A stretch of 64,000 nt of DNA from Halobacillus_B sp963739045 (GCA_963739045.1 CAVTYY010000005.1:434001-498000); one strand, 5' to 3'; counted from the stretch's first letter, positions 25,993 through 35,689 are shown. Notes: generated by a model not told the origin, from the sequence alone. Made by a program: numbers and translations.

Positions 25993-26065
25993 TAAAAAAA
26001 ACCATACCTAAGGTCAGGTATCGTTCCATCCTTAGTTTTTTATAGAGGGTGTAGCTAGAACCTCT
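25993..26065 (-). promoter_or_regulatory. preQ1-I riboswitch with terminator, controlling queCDE
   Basis: On the minus strand 26065-26032 reads AGAGGTTCTAGCTACACCC, CTCT, and AAAAAACTAA, the class I preQ1 aptamer (hairpin plus A-rich tail forming the pseudoknot). It is followed by ATACCT/AGGTAT and eight T at 26020-25993, and the CTAAGG/CCTTAG pairing provides the competing antiterminator. Bound preQ1 should cause early termination. Confidence 0.93.
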
Positions 26066-26334
26066 CCTGCTTCATGCGCAGACTTTTATTCGTATAGGAG
26101 TCATTATAGCATACTGAAACAGGGAAGGAGAAGAAGAAAATGTCTCCGCTGAACAAGACTGAGAGAAAATAGAGTGAAAACCACAGATAGGATGAGGAAA
26201 TACATAGGAAGGAAACAGTTGGAGGCTGGGGTTTCATTAATCACTAAAGAGTTCGGGATAAAAGTCTTTTATCCATGAATAAATCTGAACGGTGAGGGAA
26301 TTTAATCACAATCTCACCGGTCGGATTTTATGTT
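26066..26334. other. Intergenic region upstream of the preQ1 leader
   Basis: No gene seen. A hairpin at about 26283-26325 (AATCTGAACGGTGAG with CTCACCGGTCGGATT) looks like a terminator for minus-strand transcripts coming from the TVP38-like gene. Confidence 0.5.
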
Positions 26335-26592
26335 CTGTATGAGGCAAGGTGTCTAGAAGTTTTTACAGAAAGCATACTTATGTTTGATTGCTAGTATCCA
26401 CTGATGAACTAAGGAGAAGGGAATGAATTATCAACCTTTACAGCGTAGGAAATACGCGGGGACTTCTGCGGGAGGAAGGTACACCAGCCGCCCGCGAAAA
26501 GCGGAGTGTATTTCCGGAGCGGTCTTCTAGCGTAAACCCTCTGCCCTTCCCTTGAAGTTCGTTGATTGATAGGTGAATTTCCTTCTGCCCCT
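26335..26592. repeat. Intergenic repeat family C, copy 2
   Basis: Shares ordered blocks with 23878-24070 but carries about 65 extra bases in the first half, including GCGGGGACTTCTGCGGG. Confidence 0.6.
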
Positions 26593-26607
26593 GCCTGGTT
26601 TAATAGC

Positions 26608-27309
26608 CTATGCACTTTTACGAAGGTCTTTAATCTCTTCCTTAAGCTTCTCTGTGTTGTATTTTTTACTAACATTCTTTTTCATCATAACTCCGAGAAC
26701 GATCAATAGAATGATAATGCCTGCTAATATTGCAAGATTCATCGGTTTAAGAGAAAGCAGACTGGAACCGAAAAATCCCATCATAATGGATCCAGGAATA
26801 GTACCCAAAGTTGTCGCTGCTATATACTTCCACGGGACAACCTGTGTCTTCGCGCATATATAGGTGAGTAAATCAAAGTTAATCGCTGGAATAAGCCTGA
26901 GCATTAATACTGATTTAAATCCATTCTTCTCAAGCTCAGATTTAAGAGCGCACACATTCTCTTTGTTCTTATCCTGAATATAAATTTCTTTACTGATGTA
27001 TTTCAGTGCAAAGAAGGAGGCAGTCCCGCCAAGGACGGTCCCTATTACAATGTATATAGATCCAATATAAGGCCCGAATACGATTCCACATGCGACGGCG
27101 ATAATCGATAATGGGACAAGCGTAAAGGGACGGATGGTGAAGATGAGAAGAAAAATAATCGGAGCCCAGAACCCAAGGTCCTCCATCCAATCTGCCACAT
27201 TTGAAGGTTTTATATGGAAGAATAGTTTATTCAATAATACGAGAATTCCTGCAATCCCTAGAAGGATAATTATTTTTATAATATGACTTTTGAGCTGACT
27301 GCTGTTCAT
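26608..27309 (-). CDS. TVP38/TMEM64 (DedA-like, SNARE-associated) membrane protein
   Basis: 233 residues from ATG 27309 (AAAGGTAGGTTGT before it). Five or six membrane segments; the VTT-domain pattern includes FTIRPFTLVPLSIIAVACG with GIVFGPYIGSIY, then a KNGFKSVLMLRLIPAINFD reentrant segment and TTLGTIPGS. The family handles lipid scrambling or trafficking across membranes; YdjX/YdjZ-type bacterial proteins belong here. It is monocistronic, divergent from argG. Confidence 0.88.
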   Translation of the reverse strand: MNSSQLKSHIIKIIILLGIAGILVLLNKLFFHIKPSNVADWMEDLGFWAPIIFLLIFTIRPFTLVPLSIIAVACGIVFGPYIGSIYIVIGTVLGGTASFFALKYISKEIYIQDKNKENVCALKSELEKNGFKSVLMLRLIPAINFDLLTYICAKTQVVPWKYIAATTLGTIPGSIMMGFFGSSLLSLKPMNLAILAGIIILLIVLGVMMKKNVSKKYNTEKLKEEIKDLRKSA

Positions 27310-27490
27310 ACAACCTACCTTTCTACTGCTAATTTGACTGATGCCATTAGAGTTTGATGATTTAGCCAATAATACCTGATTCCACTCGAGGAGTGGTTTG
27401 AAACAATGGATTGAGAAAAGAATAGATTCCTTTCCCATGCTGCTTCCTGAATGATTTTTAGTTTTATTTTATTTTTTGTTCGAGAAGGTG

Positions 27491-27518
27491 TTGACATCTT
27501 TGAATGGTTTTGTATAAT
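27491..27518 (+). promoter_or_regulatory. Promoter of argGH
   Basis: Consensus TTGACA (27491-27496) and TATAAT (27513-27518), 16-base spacer, upstream of the T-box leader. Confidence 0.85.
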
Positions 27519-27554
27519 TATAATCAATTATTAATAAAAATACATTTACATTCA

Positions 27555-27790
27555 AAGACGAAGAAAGTACGTAAGGAACGAATCTAAAAGCGAGCCGGGG
27601 TTGGTGAAAGCCTGGAGATTTGAACTTGCGGAAACGCACTTCTGAGATGTTCGGTGAACGTTAGTAGCCTGAACCGGGAGCTCCCGTTAACAGTTTCGAG
27701 TTGGTCTATACACTAGACAATGAGAGTGGTACCGCGGATTCAAATGACATATCCGTCTCTTACACGTTAGTAAGAGGCGGATTTTTTTAA
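27555..27790 (+). promoter_or_regulatory. T-box leader of argGH, probable arginine specifier
   Basis: The T-box core AGAGTGGTACCGCGG is at 27723-27737, followed by terminator arms ATCCGTCTCTTAC/GTAAGAGGCGGAT and seven T (27751-27788). The Stem I region has the AGTA motif near 27565 and GGTTGGTGAAAGCC as distal loop. The specifier is probably CGC at 27635-27637 (Arg), after GAAA, closed by GAAG/CTTC. Uncharged arginine tRNA should promote readthrough into argG. Confidence 0.9.
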
Positions 27791-27818
27791 TGGATAATAA
27801 CTAAGGAGGCAGCATGTT

Positions 27819-29057
27819 ATGACAAAACCAAAAGTAGTATTAGCGTATTCAGGTGGACTTGACACTTCAGTATCTGTGAAATGGATTCAGGAGAAATACG
27901 GGTATGATGTAATTGCCCTTGGATTGGATGTAGGAGAAGGGAAAGATCTCGAAACGATTCGTCAAAAGGCTTTAGACGTTGGAGCCATTAAAGCGATTAT
28001 GGTAAATGCAAAAGAATTGTTAGCTGAAAATTATTTAATGCCTGCACTGAAGGCAAATGCTCTATATGAAGGGAAATATCCTTTATCTTCAGCACTTTCT
28101 CGTCCACTGATCTCTAAACTTTTGGTGGAAGTCGCTGAACAAGAAGGCGCTGTAGCCGTTGCCCATGGCTGTACGGGGAAAGGGAATGACCAGGTTAGAT
28201 TTGAAGTTTCGATTCAAGCATTAAATCCTGAGCTTGAAGTTATTGCTCCTGTAAGAGAATGGGGCATGTCCCGGGATGAAGAAATTGCCTATGCCGAGGA
28301 AAAAGGCATTCCAATTCCGGTAAATCTTGATAATCCTTTCTCTATCGATGCAAACATCTGGGGTCGTGCATGCGAAGCTGGAGTGCTGGAGGATCCATGG
28401 GCAGAAGCTCCAGAAGCAGCCTATGCATGGACGAATCCGATTGAAAATACACCGGATCAACCAGAAATACTGGATATTGATTTTGAACAAGGAATACCGG
28501 TTTCCTTAAATGGTCAGCCCATGGACCTTGTTCCTCTCATTGAAAAGCTGAACGATTTGGGCGGTAAACATGGTGTTGGACGTATTGACCATGTTGAAAA
28601 CCGTCTCGTCGGGATTAAATCAAGAGAAGTGTACGAGAATCCTGCTGCGATGATTCTCATTAATGCTCATAAAGAATTGGAATTCCTAACCTTAACGAGA
28701 GAGGTTTCACAATCTAAAGCGAATATTGACCAACAGCTGTCTAAGATGATTTATGACGGACTCTGGTATTCACCACTGCAGCCGGCATTATCCGCCTTTG
28801 TTGAAGAAACTCAAAAGGTTGTCACAGGGACAGTGAAGGTGAAATTATTCAAAGGACATCACAATGTAATTGCTAAGAAATCTCCATATAGTTTGTATAA
28901 TGATGCGTTGTCCACGTATTCCAAGCACGATGCCTTTGATCACAATGCAGCTGTTGGTTTCATTAAGCTATGGGGACTTCCAACCAAAGTTCATGCGGAT
29001 GTGCATAAAGCAGAGGGAAAAGCACCAGCGAAAGAACCGGTGAGTGTGAATGAGTAA
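27819..29057 (+). CDS. argG: Argininosuccinate synthase
   Basis: 412 residues; ATP PP-loop AYSGGLDTSVSVKWI (about 9-23), HGCTGKGNDQVRFE (about 113-126) and the IWGRACEAGVLEDPW region are family hallmarks. It joins citrulline and aspartate with ATP to argininosuccinate. Ribosome site AAGGAGGCAGCATGTT; stop overlaps argH start by 8 bases. Confidence 0.97.
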   Translation: MTKPKVVLAYSGGLDTSVSVKWIQEKYGYDVIALGLDVGEGKDLETIRQKALDVGAIKAIMVNAKELLAENYLMPALKANALYEGKYPLSSALSRPLISKLLVEVAEQEGAVAVAHGCTGKGNDQVRFEVSIQALNPELEVIAPVREWGMSRDEEIAYAEEKGIPIPVNLDNPFSIDANIWGRACEAGVLEDPWAEAPEAAYAWTNPIENTPDQPEILDIDFEQGIPVSLNGQPMDLVPLIEKLNDLGGKHGVGRIDHVENRLVGIKSREVYENPAAMILINAHKELEFLTLTREVSQSKANIDQQLSKMIYDGLWYSPLQPALSAFVEETQKVVTGTVKVKLFKGHHNVIAKKSPYSLYNDALSTYSKHDAFDHNAAVGFIKLWGLPTKVHADVHKAEGKAPAKEPVSVNE

Positions 29058-30423
29058 GCTGTGGGGAGGACGTTTTACTAAACCAACTAATAAACTGGTC
29101 GAGGAATATACGTCCTCGATCAGCTTTGACAAAAAATTGGCCTTGCATGACATTCAAGGAAGCTTTGCGCATGTGGAGATGCTAGGCAAGTGCGGCATTA
29201 TTTCCTTAGATGAAGCAGCTCAAATTAAGCAGGGACTGGAGATTGTCCAGGAAAAAATAAAAAAAGATGAAGCTGAATTCACTGTAGCGGATGAAGACAT
29301 TCACATGAATATTGAAAAGCTTCTTATCGAAGAAATCGGTCCCGTAGGTGGGAAGCTTCATACTGGCCGAAGCCGTAATGACCAAGTGGCAACAGATATG
29401 CACCTGTATCTTCGTGAAAAAACAAAGGAATTAATTCATCTCGTAGAAGCGGTTCAATCCGCTCTCGTTGGGCAGGCAGACACTCATGTGGAAACCATTC
29501 TTCCAGGATACACTCACTTACAAAGAGCCCAGCCAGTCTCATTCAGTCATCATCTGCTCGCTTACTTCTGGATGTTTGAACGCGATAAGCAGCGACTGCA
29601 GGATAGTATAAAGCGGATCAATTGGTCTCCGCTCGGGGCCGCAGCCCTGGCTGGAACCCCTTATCCGATTGATCGCGAGATGACCGCAGAAACGCTTGGT
29701 TTTGATTACGTTTATCCTAATTCCCTTGATGCCGTCAGCGATCGGGACTTTATTTTAGAATTTCTATCGATCTCATCTATTTTAATTACGCATATTTCCC
29801 GATTATCTGAAGAATTGATTCTCTGGAGCAGCCAGGAGTTTAATTTCGTGGAGCTTGATGATGCCTTCTGCACCGGTTCAAGTATTATGCCGCAAAAAAA
29901 GAACCCGGATGTACCTGAACTGCTGCGCGGAAAAACCGGCCGTATTTATGGGAATTTAATGGGGTTGCTCACTCTCTTGAAAGGACTGCCGCTTGCCTAT
30001 AATAAAGACATGCAGGAGGATAAGGAAGGTATGTTTGATACAGTAGAAACGCTGGATGGTGCGCTTTCCCTGCTTGCTCCTATGCTAGAATCGATGGAAG
30101 TGAAGCAGGCAAATATGAAAGAAGCCGTTCAAGAGGATTACTCTAATGCGACCGATATTGCTGACTATTTAGCAGTCAAGGGACTGCCTTTCCGCCAAGC
30201 GCATGAAGTGATTGGGAAGATCGTGTTATATGCCATTGAGCAGCAAAAGTATTTATTGGAATTAAAGCTGGATGAATACAAAGGCTTCTCGGAATTATTT
30301 GAAGAAGATATTTATGAAAAACTAGCTCCCGATCACGTGGTAGCTGCTCGTAATAGCCAGGGTGGAACAGGCTTCGACCAGGTTTATAAGCAGCTTCAAC
30401 TGGCGAAGGAACATATAAACTGA
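29050..30423 (+). CDS. argH: Argininosuccinate lyase
   Basis: 457 residues; fumarase/aspartase superfamily signature GSSIMPQKKNPDVPEL (about 278-293), TGRSRNDQVATD near residue 110 and catalytic His in GYTHLQRAQP (about 157). It releases arginine and fumarate. Translated by coupling from argG under the T-box leader. Length is normal. Confidence 0.97.
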   Translation: MSKLWGGRFTKPTNKLVEEYTSSISFDKKLALHDIQGSFAHVEMLGKCGIISLDEAAQIKQGLEIVQEKIKKDEAEFTVADEDIHMNIEKLLIEEIGPVGGKLHTGRSRNDQVATDMHLYLREKTKELIHLVEAVQSALVGQADTHVETILPGYTHLQRAQPVSFSHHLLAYFWMFERDKQRLQDSIKRINWSPLGAAALAGTPYPIDREMTAETLGFDYVYPNSLDAVSDRDFILEFLSISSILITHISRLSEELILWSSQEFNFVELDDAFCTGSSIMPQKKNPDVPELLRGKTGRIYGNLMGLLTLLKGLPLAYNKDMQEDKEGMFDTVETLDGALSLLAPMLESMEVKQANMKEAVQEDYSNATDIADYLAVKGLPFRQAHEVIGKIVLYAIEQQKYLLELKLDEYKGFSELFEEDIYEKLAPDHVVAARNSQGGTGFDQVYKQLQLAKEHIN

Positions 30424-30501
30424 TGTTGAAAAAGCTTCTCTAAGGAGGAGTTTTTTTGATGCATTGTTTTAAACCTGTCAGCTGCGCAGTAAAAATTTTT
30501 T

Positions 30502-30614
30502 CCTCCGGCTCGCAGATTCTCGCGGTTCTAAGTCATCACCTTCCAGAGGGGAAGATCGTCCCTCTTGCAGCTGCTGACTTAGCCCGAAGAATCTAACCGC
30601 TCACCTCCGCTTTT
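30502..30614. repeat. Intergenic repeat family A, copy 1
   Basis: Core: CGCGGTTCTAAGTCATC, CTTCCAGAGGGG, CCCTCTTGCAGC, TGACTTAGCCCG and CTAACCGCTC, ending CTCCGCTTTT. Related copies at 49722, 54331, 58761 and 58967. The GACTTAG / CTAAGTC segments are inverted, so the unit folds on itself. Confidence 0.8.
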
Positions 30615-30619
30615 AATAT

Positions 30620-30734
30620 ATCCAGTTGCAGCGCCTAGACACTCGAGACATAAGTTCATCGCCTCTGTGACAAAGACCGTCACGGCGCCGCTGTACTTAT
30701 GCTTGTCGTGTCTACCAAGGCGCTTCCACTTTTA
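30620..30734. repeat. Intergenic repeat family B, copy 1
   Basis: Outer ends CCAGTTGCAGCGCCTAGACA and TGTCTACCAAGGCGCTTCCA match the copies at 58689 and 58842; CATAAG...CTTATG encloses a copy-specific core containing CTGTGAC/GTCACGG pairing. Confidence 0.8.
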
Positions 30735-30803
30735 ATTAAATGTTTTGTTTTTTTGAAATGGGCTATTATAAAAGTACTAGCTATTTTGAAGGGATTGGTA
30801 GTT

Positions 30804-31139
30804 ATGTCTAAACATGTTGAGGCTTATTTTAAGACGGAGAATGATGCGGAGAGTGCTAAAGCGGAGCTGCAGTCACTTAGGACAGAGAATGAGTTAGTTG
30901 AAGCGATTCCTGAGGATGCAAATCTAACAACATCTATTATTCCATTGGGCGGGGCGAATCAATTTGGAGCGGGAGCTGGTGTAGCGGGTGCGTTAGACCC
31001 TGACGATGAATCGGCACCCGGTTCAAATGACGAGCATTTGACTCATCTTCTGCAGTTTCAAGTTCACGAGGAGGACTTTGATCAAGCACTGCATACCATT
31101 CAAAAACACTACGGGCACATGGATCAATCTCACCTCTAA
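30804..31139 (+). CDS. Hypothetical protein, possible stress-protein-like fold
   Basis: 111 residues from ATG 30804, with GAAGGGATT upstream; an in-frame ATG at 30699 would drag in repeat-derived residues and is rejected. The N-terminus HVEAYFKTENDAESAKAEL resembles the ferredoxin-like start of general-stress YflT-type proteins. A Gly/Ala-rich turn (GGANQFGAGAGVAGALD), an acidic DPDDESAPGSNDE loop and a second beta-alpha unit FQVHEEDFDQALHTIQKHYG follow. Function unknown. Confidence 0.7.
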   Translation: MSKHVEAYFKTENDAESAKAELQSLRTENELVEAIPEDANLTTSIIPLGGANQFGAGAGVAGALDPDDESAPGSNDEHLTHLLQFQVHEEDFDQALHTIQKHYGHMDQSHL

Positions 31140-31163
31140 TCTGCAAGACTTAGGAGTGAAAAG

Positions 31164-31652
31164 ATGGAGGAACATGCAATCTTGAATAAGAAAGAGGAAA
31201 TTATTGATCATTATGAACAGTCCTTAACATGGGTGGATTCCTTAACGGAAATGGCGGAGGAGAATTGGCGCTTGCCGATCAGTCCTGGTAAATGGAGTGT
31301 GGCAGAAGTGATTCGTCATCTTGTTGCATGGGACAAATTCGTGCTGAACGAAAGGCTGCCCTATATCTTTACGCAGCAGAAAATGCCTGCAGCTCCCAAT
31401 TCGGAAGTGATCAATGCTCAGGCTGCTATTCAAGCGAGAGATGAAGAAAAAAGTGATACGATCGCATCCTTCTGTGACACGCGGCGGTTACTGCTTCAGG
31501 CTATTTCACATTTTGAGGCAGAGGAATTTACTCAAGACGTTCATATGCGTTCAAGAACGATCACGCTTTATGATTATTTCCTTGAGTTAAAAGAACACGA
31601 TGTTCATCATATTAATCAGATTAAAGATTTGCTGGAGATACCGCCTGGATAA
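31164..31652 (+). CDS. DinB-family protein
   Basis: 162 residues, a four-helix DinB_2 domain. The metal-site His residues appear in VIRHLVAWDKF (about residue 52) and HDVHHINQIKDLL near the C-terminus; GKWSVAEVIRH is a typical family segment. Members include thiol-dependent metal enzymes and damage-induced proteins. It is 24 bases after the previous gene on the same strand and probably cotranscribed. Confidence 0.88.
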   Translation: MEEHAILNKKEEIIDHYEQSLTWVDSLTEMAEENWRLPISPGKWSVAEVIRHLVAWDKFVLNERLPYIFTQQKMPAAPNSEVINAQAAIQARDEEKSDTIASFCDTRRLLLQAISHFEAEEFTQDVHMRSRTITLYDYFLELKEHDVHHINQIKDLLEIPPG

Positions 31653-31675
31653 TGGTGTCTTCATTTTTTATAAAT

Positions 31676-31714
31676 AAAGCAGCGAAGTCTGGATACCGAC
31701 ATCGCTGCTTTTTT
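31676..31714. terminator. Terminator between convergent genes
   Basis: AAAGCAGCGA pairs with TCGCTGCTTT around a 16-base loop, then TTTT. Confidence 0.85.
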
Positions 31715-31736
31715 AGTTGTTATATGACTCTCTGCT

Positions 31737-32924
31737 TTACATATAAAGACTTGCCAAGAAAATCCCGAGGGCTTCTTGATAGATTTCATCAAATTGGCTG
31801 AGGGGAAGCGGGTTCAGCCCGCTTCCAAGTTCCACTGTGAAACCCGGGCGCCTCCATACCTTAATAAACCAGTCCTTGTATCCAGCATAACTATCTACAA
31901 AGCGAATCGGTTCATAGCCGCTTACTCTGGAAAATTCATTGACAATCGTTTGGGATCTCGGGGGTTCCATGTTTTCGTAGCCCCAGTAAATCACTTCTCC
32001 CTGCGTATGAAAAGCAAGGAGTTTTTCAAATTGCCGTTTCCCAGCGAGCTCCGCCATTGCCACGGCTTCGGGTTCTGTTAAAGGCTGATAACCAGGGAAA
32101 TCCCTTGGTGCAGGAGACTTCGGCTTTCTGGCTGCTTCAACCTCCCATTTGGCTGGATACTGGTTATTTAAATCAACCCCGCGGATGTTTGCTTTCCATC
32201 CGGAAAAATCCCGGCTTCCTTTATTGATTCGTAACGCTTCTTCCCCATAAGTGCCTTCAGGAGGACCATTTAGCACAAGATCTACGCCATCAGGGTCGAC
32301 CATAGGAACAATGGAAACAGTCACTTGGTTATAGAAAGGGAGAATAGCGACGCCGCGAATGGTTTCTTGATTCGTAAGTGCAATCAAATAATCATTAAGA
32401 AACTGCATGATGATAGCGGAGGTAATCCATTCATTGGCATGAAATGATCCATCCCAATGAACAATTTTCGACCCTCTGCCAATTTGTAATTCTTCGAGAT
32501 TTTTCCCCATAACACTTGTGCCTATGGTTTCCCGCCTTAGAAAAGGATAGAGTTCTGCCAGCTGGTTGAGGTGGCTGGACAGCGTTTTAAAACTATAGTT
32601 TTGATTACTATTTATAATGCGGTATGTGACACGGACGGGGACAAGAATCGATTGACCATATTGCAGATTGCTGGGATTTACATTCTGATTTAACAGAAAT
32701 AAAGTATCAATAGAAATTCTTCGGTCGGAAGCAATTTTCCAAAATGTATCGCCGGGCTGGATTTGATAGGTGGTGGATCTATACCCCGGGATTTTAATCA
32801 ATTGACCAATGCCCAGTGCACTGGGAGAGACAGCAGGGTTAGAATCTATAATCAATTGTAATGGAACATTAAAGGTGTTGGCATAGTACCAGAGGGTGTC
32901 ACCTTTTCTCACTCTTATATCCAT
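31737..32924 (-). CDS. yqgT: LysM-M14 gamma-D-glutamyl-L-diamino acid endopeptidase (YqgT-like)
   Basis: 395 residues. Two LysM repeats at the N-terminus (RKGDTLWYYANTFNVP, then QPGDTFWKIASDRRIS) bind peptidoglycan. The rest is a zinc carboxypeptidase M14 domain: zinc ligands in SFHANEW (about 155-161) and LLAFHTQGEVIYW (His about 303), catalytic Glu in FTVELGSG near the end. It matches endopeptidase I of spore formers, which cuts between D-Glu and diaminopimelate in wall peptides. No signal peptide is visible. Confidence 0.9.
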   Translation of the reverse strand: MDIRVRKGDTLWYYANTFNVPLQLIIDSNPAVSPSALGIGQLIKIPGYRSTTYQIQPGDTFWKIASDRRISIDTLFLLNQNVNPSNLQYGQSILVPVRVTYRIINSNQNYSFKTLSSHLNQLAELYPFLRRETIGTSVMGKNLEELQIGRGSKIVHWDGSFHANEWITSAIIMQFLNDYLIALTNQETIRGVAILPFYNQVTVSIVPMVDPDGVDLVLNGPPEGTYGEEALRINKGSRDFSGWKANIRGVDLNNQYPAKWEVEAARKPKSPAPRDFPGYQPLTEPEAVAMAELAGKRQFEKLLAFHTQGEVIYWGYENMEPPRSQTIVNEFSRVSGYEPIRFVDSYAGYKDWFIKVWRRPGFTVELGSGLNPLPLSQFDEIYQEALGIFLASLYM

Positions 32925-33025
32925 GTGCTACCTCCTTACAGTCCTCGTCTTTATTACTATATGGGCGATTCCTGCAACCATGATCCAAATATAAAAAAAG
33001 AGGGGAACGAAGCTATCGCTAAATA

Positions 33026-33068
33026 CAGGAAACCCGAACCAATTTAATTCTATGGTTCGGGTTTCCTG
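33026..33068 (-). terminator. Terminator-like hairpin after topB
   Basis: A 16-bp perfect stem CAGGAAACCCGAACCA with complement and an 11-base loop. T-run is weak. Confidence 0.7.
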
Positions 33069-33136
33069 GTGAATAATAGTATTTAAGCCGCTGACTTTGA
33101 AACTTTAAATACTTCAGCATTTTTGAAAGTAGATTT

Positions 33137-35290
33137 CTATGATGACGCAGAAGAACGTTTGCGTTTATGGGCAAATTCAAATTCCAGCTTTCCATCCTTC
33201 AGCTTTAAATAAGCATTAAACGGTTTCTTCGATTTTCCTTTCATCCCTTTGATAAGGCTGGTCTTTTTACCTGCCAAGAGTTTTTTTGCATTCGTCGCAC
33301 TGATGGATTTACCTAGGAATCGTTTCGGAATCACGAATTGACATCCCTCTTTGTACTGACTGCATCCGTAAACCTTGCCTTTATCTATAATTGACCCTTT
33401 TTTACAGGAAGGACAAAGGGCGATTTCTTCTTTAGTCTGGGCTTGCTGAATAGCAGTATCGAGCGGCCGGCTGTCGATATCCTTCGGGGCCTGGCTGATG
33501 AGATGAAAGAGAAACTTTTCAATACTTTCCAGTAAGGTTTTCTGCTGGCCTTCACCTTGACCAATCTTTTTCAAAAATTGTTCCCATTTGGCGGTCATTT
33601 CCGGGCTGGCAAGCAGCGTCTCGTCCACGGCCTGGCAGAGAATAATTCCTTTTGGAGTAATGGTTACGTTATTTTTTGTTACAGAAATATAGTTCTGGTT
33701 CTTAAGCGTCTCAATTATATTGGCTCGTGTAGCTTCTGTTCCTATTCCTTCGGTTTCCTTAAGGGTTTCTTGTGCTACTTCATCTTCAATCATCTTACCG
33801 GCTGTTTTCATCATGGTAATTAACTGCCCCTCCGTATAAGGCTTCGGCGGTTTAGTCATATCTTCTTTCGTTTTTAGAGAAGCTGTACAGTTTTCCCCTT
33901 GATGGATGACCGGAAGCTTAGGCGTTTGTTTATCCTGCTTACTTGCTTTCTCCTTACCGAAAAGTTCTTTCCAGCCTCTCTTGATTTCTACTTTACCTGT
34001 CGCTTTGAATATCAGGTCGTTAATATTTACTTCCACCTTTGTTTCTTCAAAATGATAATCATCATGAAACATGGCAAGAGTGGTATGGACGACTTCAAAG
34101 TAAATCTTCTTCTCGCGATCGGAGAGACGGTCAATGACTGCTTTGGTCGGGATCTTTTTGGTGGGAATGATCGCATAGTGCTCCTGAACCTTTGAGGAGT
34201 CAACGAATTTCTTTCGAGCATTCGGATAAGCAGGTTCAAATGATTGATTTGCTAATTGCTGATAAGCCGCTAAATTCTCCTTTAAGTAACTAAATTCGCT
34301 GGGGGTAATATGCTGCGTATCAGTTCGCGGATAAGAGAGCAGCTTCTTCTCATAAAGCGACTGCATCATTTTTAGGACTTGGCTCGGACTGATTCCCCAA
34401 ACTTTATTGGCTTTCGTTTGAAGGGTGGAGAGGCTGTGCAGCTTAGGAGACCCTAGTTTTTTCTTCGTTTTCTGCAGTTTCTCAATGATCGCATCATTTT
34501 CCTTTTCTAAATGATGGTTCTTGATGAGCTGCTGTAAATCTTCTTTGTTCTTAAACTGCTTCGGGTACTTTGCCTGAAAACGGCCTTCCTGCACCTTAAC
34601 GTCTGCTAGTAATTCGTAAAAAGGGACGGGAGTAAATTCATCGATTTCCTTTTTCCGCTGATAAATCATAAATAACGTAGGGGTCTGGACTCTTCCGATA
34701 CTGAATGATTCCCGGATCCCCTTTTTTTGAAGAAGCAGGCTGTACAGTCGTGAGCCATTCATGCCGACCAGCCAGTCGCCAATCTGACGCGTTTGTGCTT
34801 CTTCGTACAGCGATAAGTAAGATTTTCCGTCTTGTAAGTGTTGAAACCCTTGTCTAATGGCTTCCACTTCTAATGAATTTATCCATAATCGCTTCGTTGG
34901 TTTGCGGCTTTGTCCGGCTAATTGTATAATACTGCGCGCGATATTTTCCCCTTCACGATCCGGGTCTGTCGCGACAATAATTTCACTGGCCTGTTGTAAC
35001 AGATTCTTTACGATGGAGAATTGTTTTCTTTTATCTTTTGGGACTTCAAATTTATATTGGTCAGGCAGAATCGGGAGCGTTGTCAGCTTCCATTGCTTCC
35101 ATTCCTGTTTATAATGACTCGGTTCAACCAGCTGGGTAAGGTGCCCAAATCCATAAGTAATGTAAGCAGGGGAAGGAAAGAATTGATCATCGTTGACTTC
35201 GATATAGCCATCTTTGGCTTTCGTATTTCGAAAAGCAGCGGCATAGGCTTTTGCCTGGCTTGGTTTTTCAGCTAAAATGACGGTGGTCAT
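33137..35290 (-). CDS. topB: DNA topoisomerase III
   Basis: 717 residues, type IA topoisomerase. TOPRIM start VILAEKPSQAKAYAAAF with DPDREGENIA (about residue 104), the catalytic Tyr in LLSYPRTDTQHIT (about 321), GIGTEATRANIIETL (about 495), and a C-terminal zinc-finger-like unit (ALCPSCKKGSIIDKGKVYGC) with a basic tail. It relaxes and decatenates DNA through single-strand passage. Length and motif order are normal; it is monocistronic. Confidence 0.95.
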   Translation of the reverse strand: MTTVILAEKPSQAKAYAAAFRNTKAKDGYIEVNDDQFFPSPAYITYGFGHLTQLVEPSHYKQEWKQWKLTTLPILPDQYKFEVPKDKRKQFSIVKNLLQQASEIIVATDPDREGENIARSIIQLAGQSRKPTKRLWINSLEVEAIRQGFQHLQDGKSYLSLYEEAQTRQIGDWLVGMNGSRLYSLLLQKKGIRESFSIGRVQTPTLFMIYQRKKEIDEFTPVPFYELLADVKVQEGRFQAKYPKQFKNKEDLQQLIKNHHLEKENDAIIEKLQKTKKKLGSPKLHSLSTLQTKANKVWGISPSQVLKMMQSLYEKKLLSYPRTDTQHITPSEFSYLKENLAAYQQLANQSFEPAYPNARKKFVDSSKVQEHYAIIPTKKIPTKAVIDRLSDREKKIYFEVVHTTLAMFHDDYHFEETKVEVNINDLIFKATGKVEIKRGWKELFGKEKASKQDKQTPKLPVIHQGENCTASLKTKEDMTKPPKPYTEGQLITMMKTAGKMIEDEVAQETLKETEGIGTEATRANIIETLKNQNYISVTKNNVTITPKGIILCQAVDETLLASPEMTAKWEQFLKKIGQGEGQQKTLLESIEKFLFHLISQAPKDIDSRPLDTAIQQAQTKEEIALCPSCKKGSIIDKGKVYGCSQYKEGCQFVIPKRFLGKSISATNAKKLLAGKKTSLIKGMKGKSKKPFNAYLKLKDGKLEFEFAHKRKRSSASS

Positions 35291-35639
35291 CGCTGGACCT
35301 CCTTTATAATAAAAAGCCGTTTAGCACTCGTAACAACAGACCTTTCTAATCTTGTATCATATCATAATTTCAAAGTGGCAATGGAAAGAAATCTCATTAA
35401 ACAGAAAAGGAAACAAATCTGTTTATTTCTTCCTCGCGGTTAAATGTGCATTTTTTAAGTGAAGTGCAGCAATGATTGGAGAGACGGGTGATAAAAGAAG
35501 AATAGATAGTTGATTCTAACTCGGCATATAATGCACGGCAATAGTAAATACCTTAAAGAAACGTGAAAAATCTTAAGTGCCTTTTTATGAAAAAGTGCTT
35601 CCGTTGTAGTCCCTTTTGAAATATGATACATTATACATG
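35291..35639. other. Intergenic region between topB and yrrT
   Basis: No gene seen. It holds the divergent promoters: topB toward the left and the yrrT operon toward the right (TTGAAA at 35616, the CymR-like site following). Confidence 0.5.
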
Positions 35640-35666
35640 TAATTCCGAGTTTACAGATTGGAATTA
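35640..35666 (+). promoter_or_regulatory. CymR-like operator upstream of yrrT-luxS-mccAB
   Basis: TAATTCC (35640-35646) and GGAATTA (35660-35666) flank 13 bases with A/T positions agreeing with the reported CymR consensus TAAWNCN2AN...GGAATT. In B. subtilis CymR represses the equivalent yrrT-mtnN-mccA-mccB operon when cysteine is plentiful. Confidence 0.7.
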
Positions 35667-35689
35667 TAAACAATGAGGGGTTGAAATAG

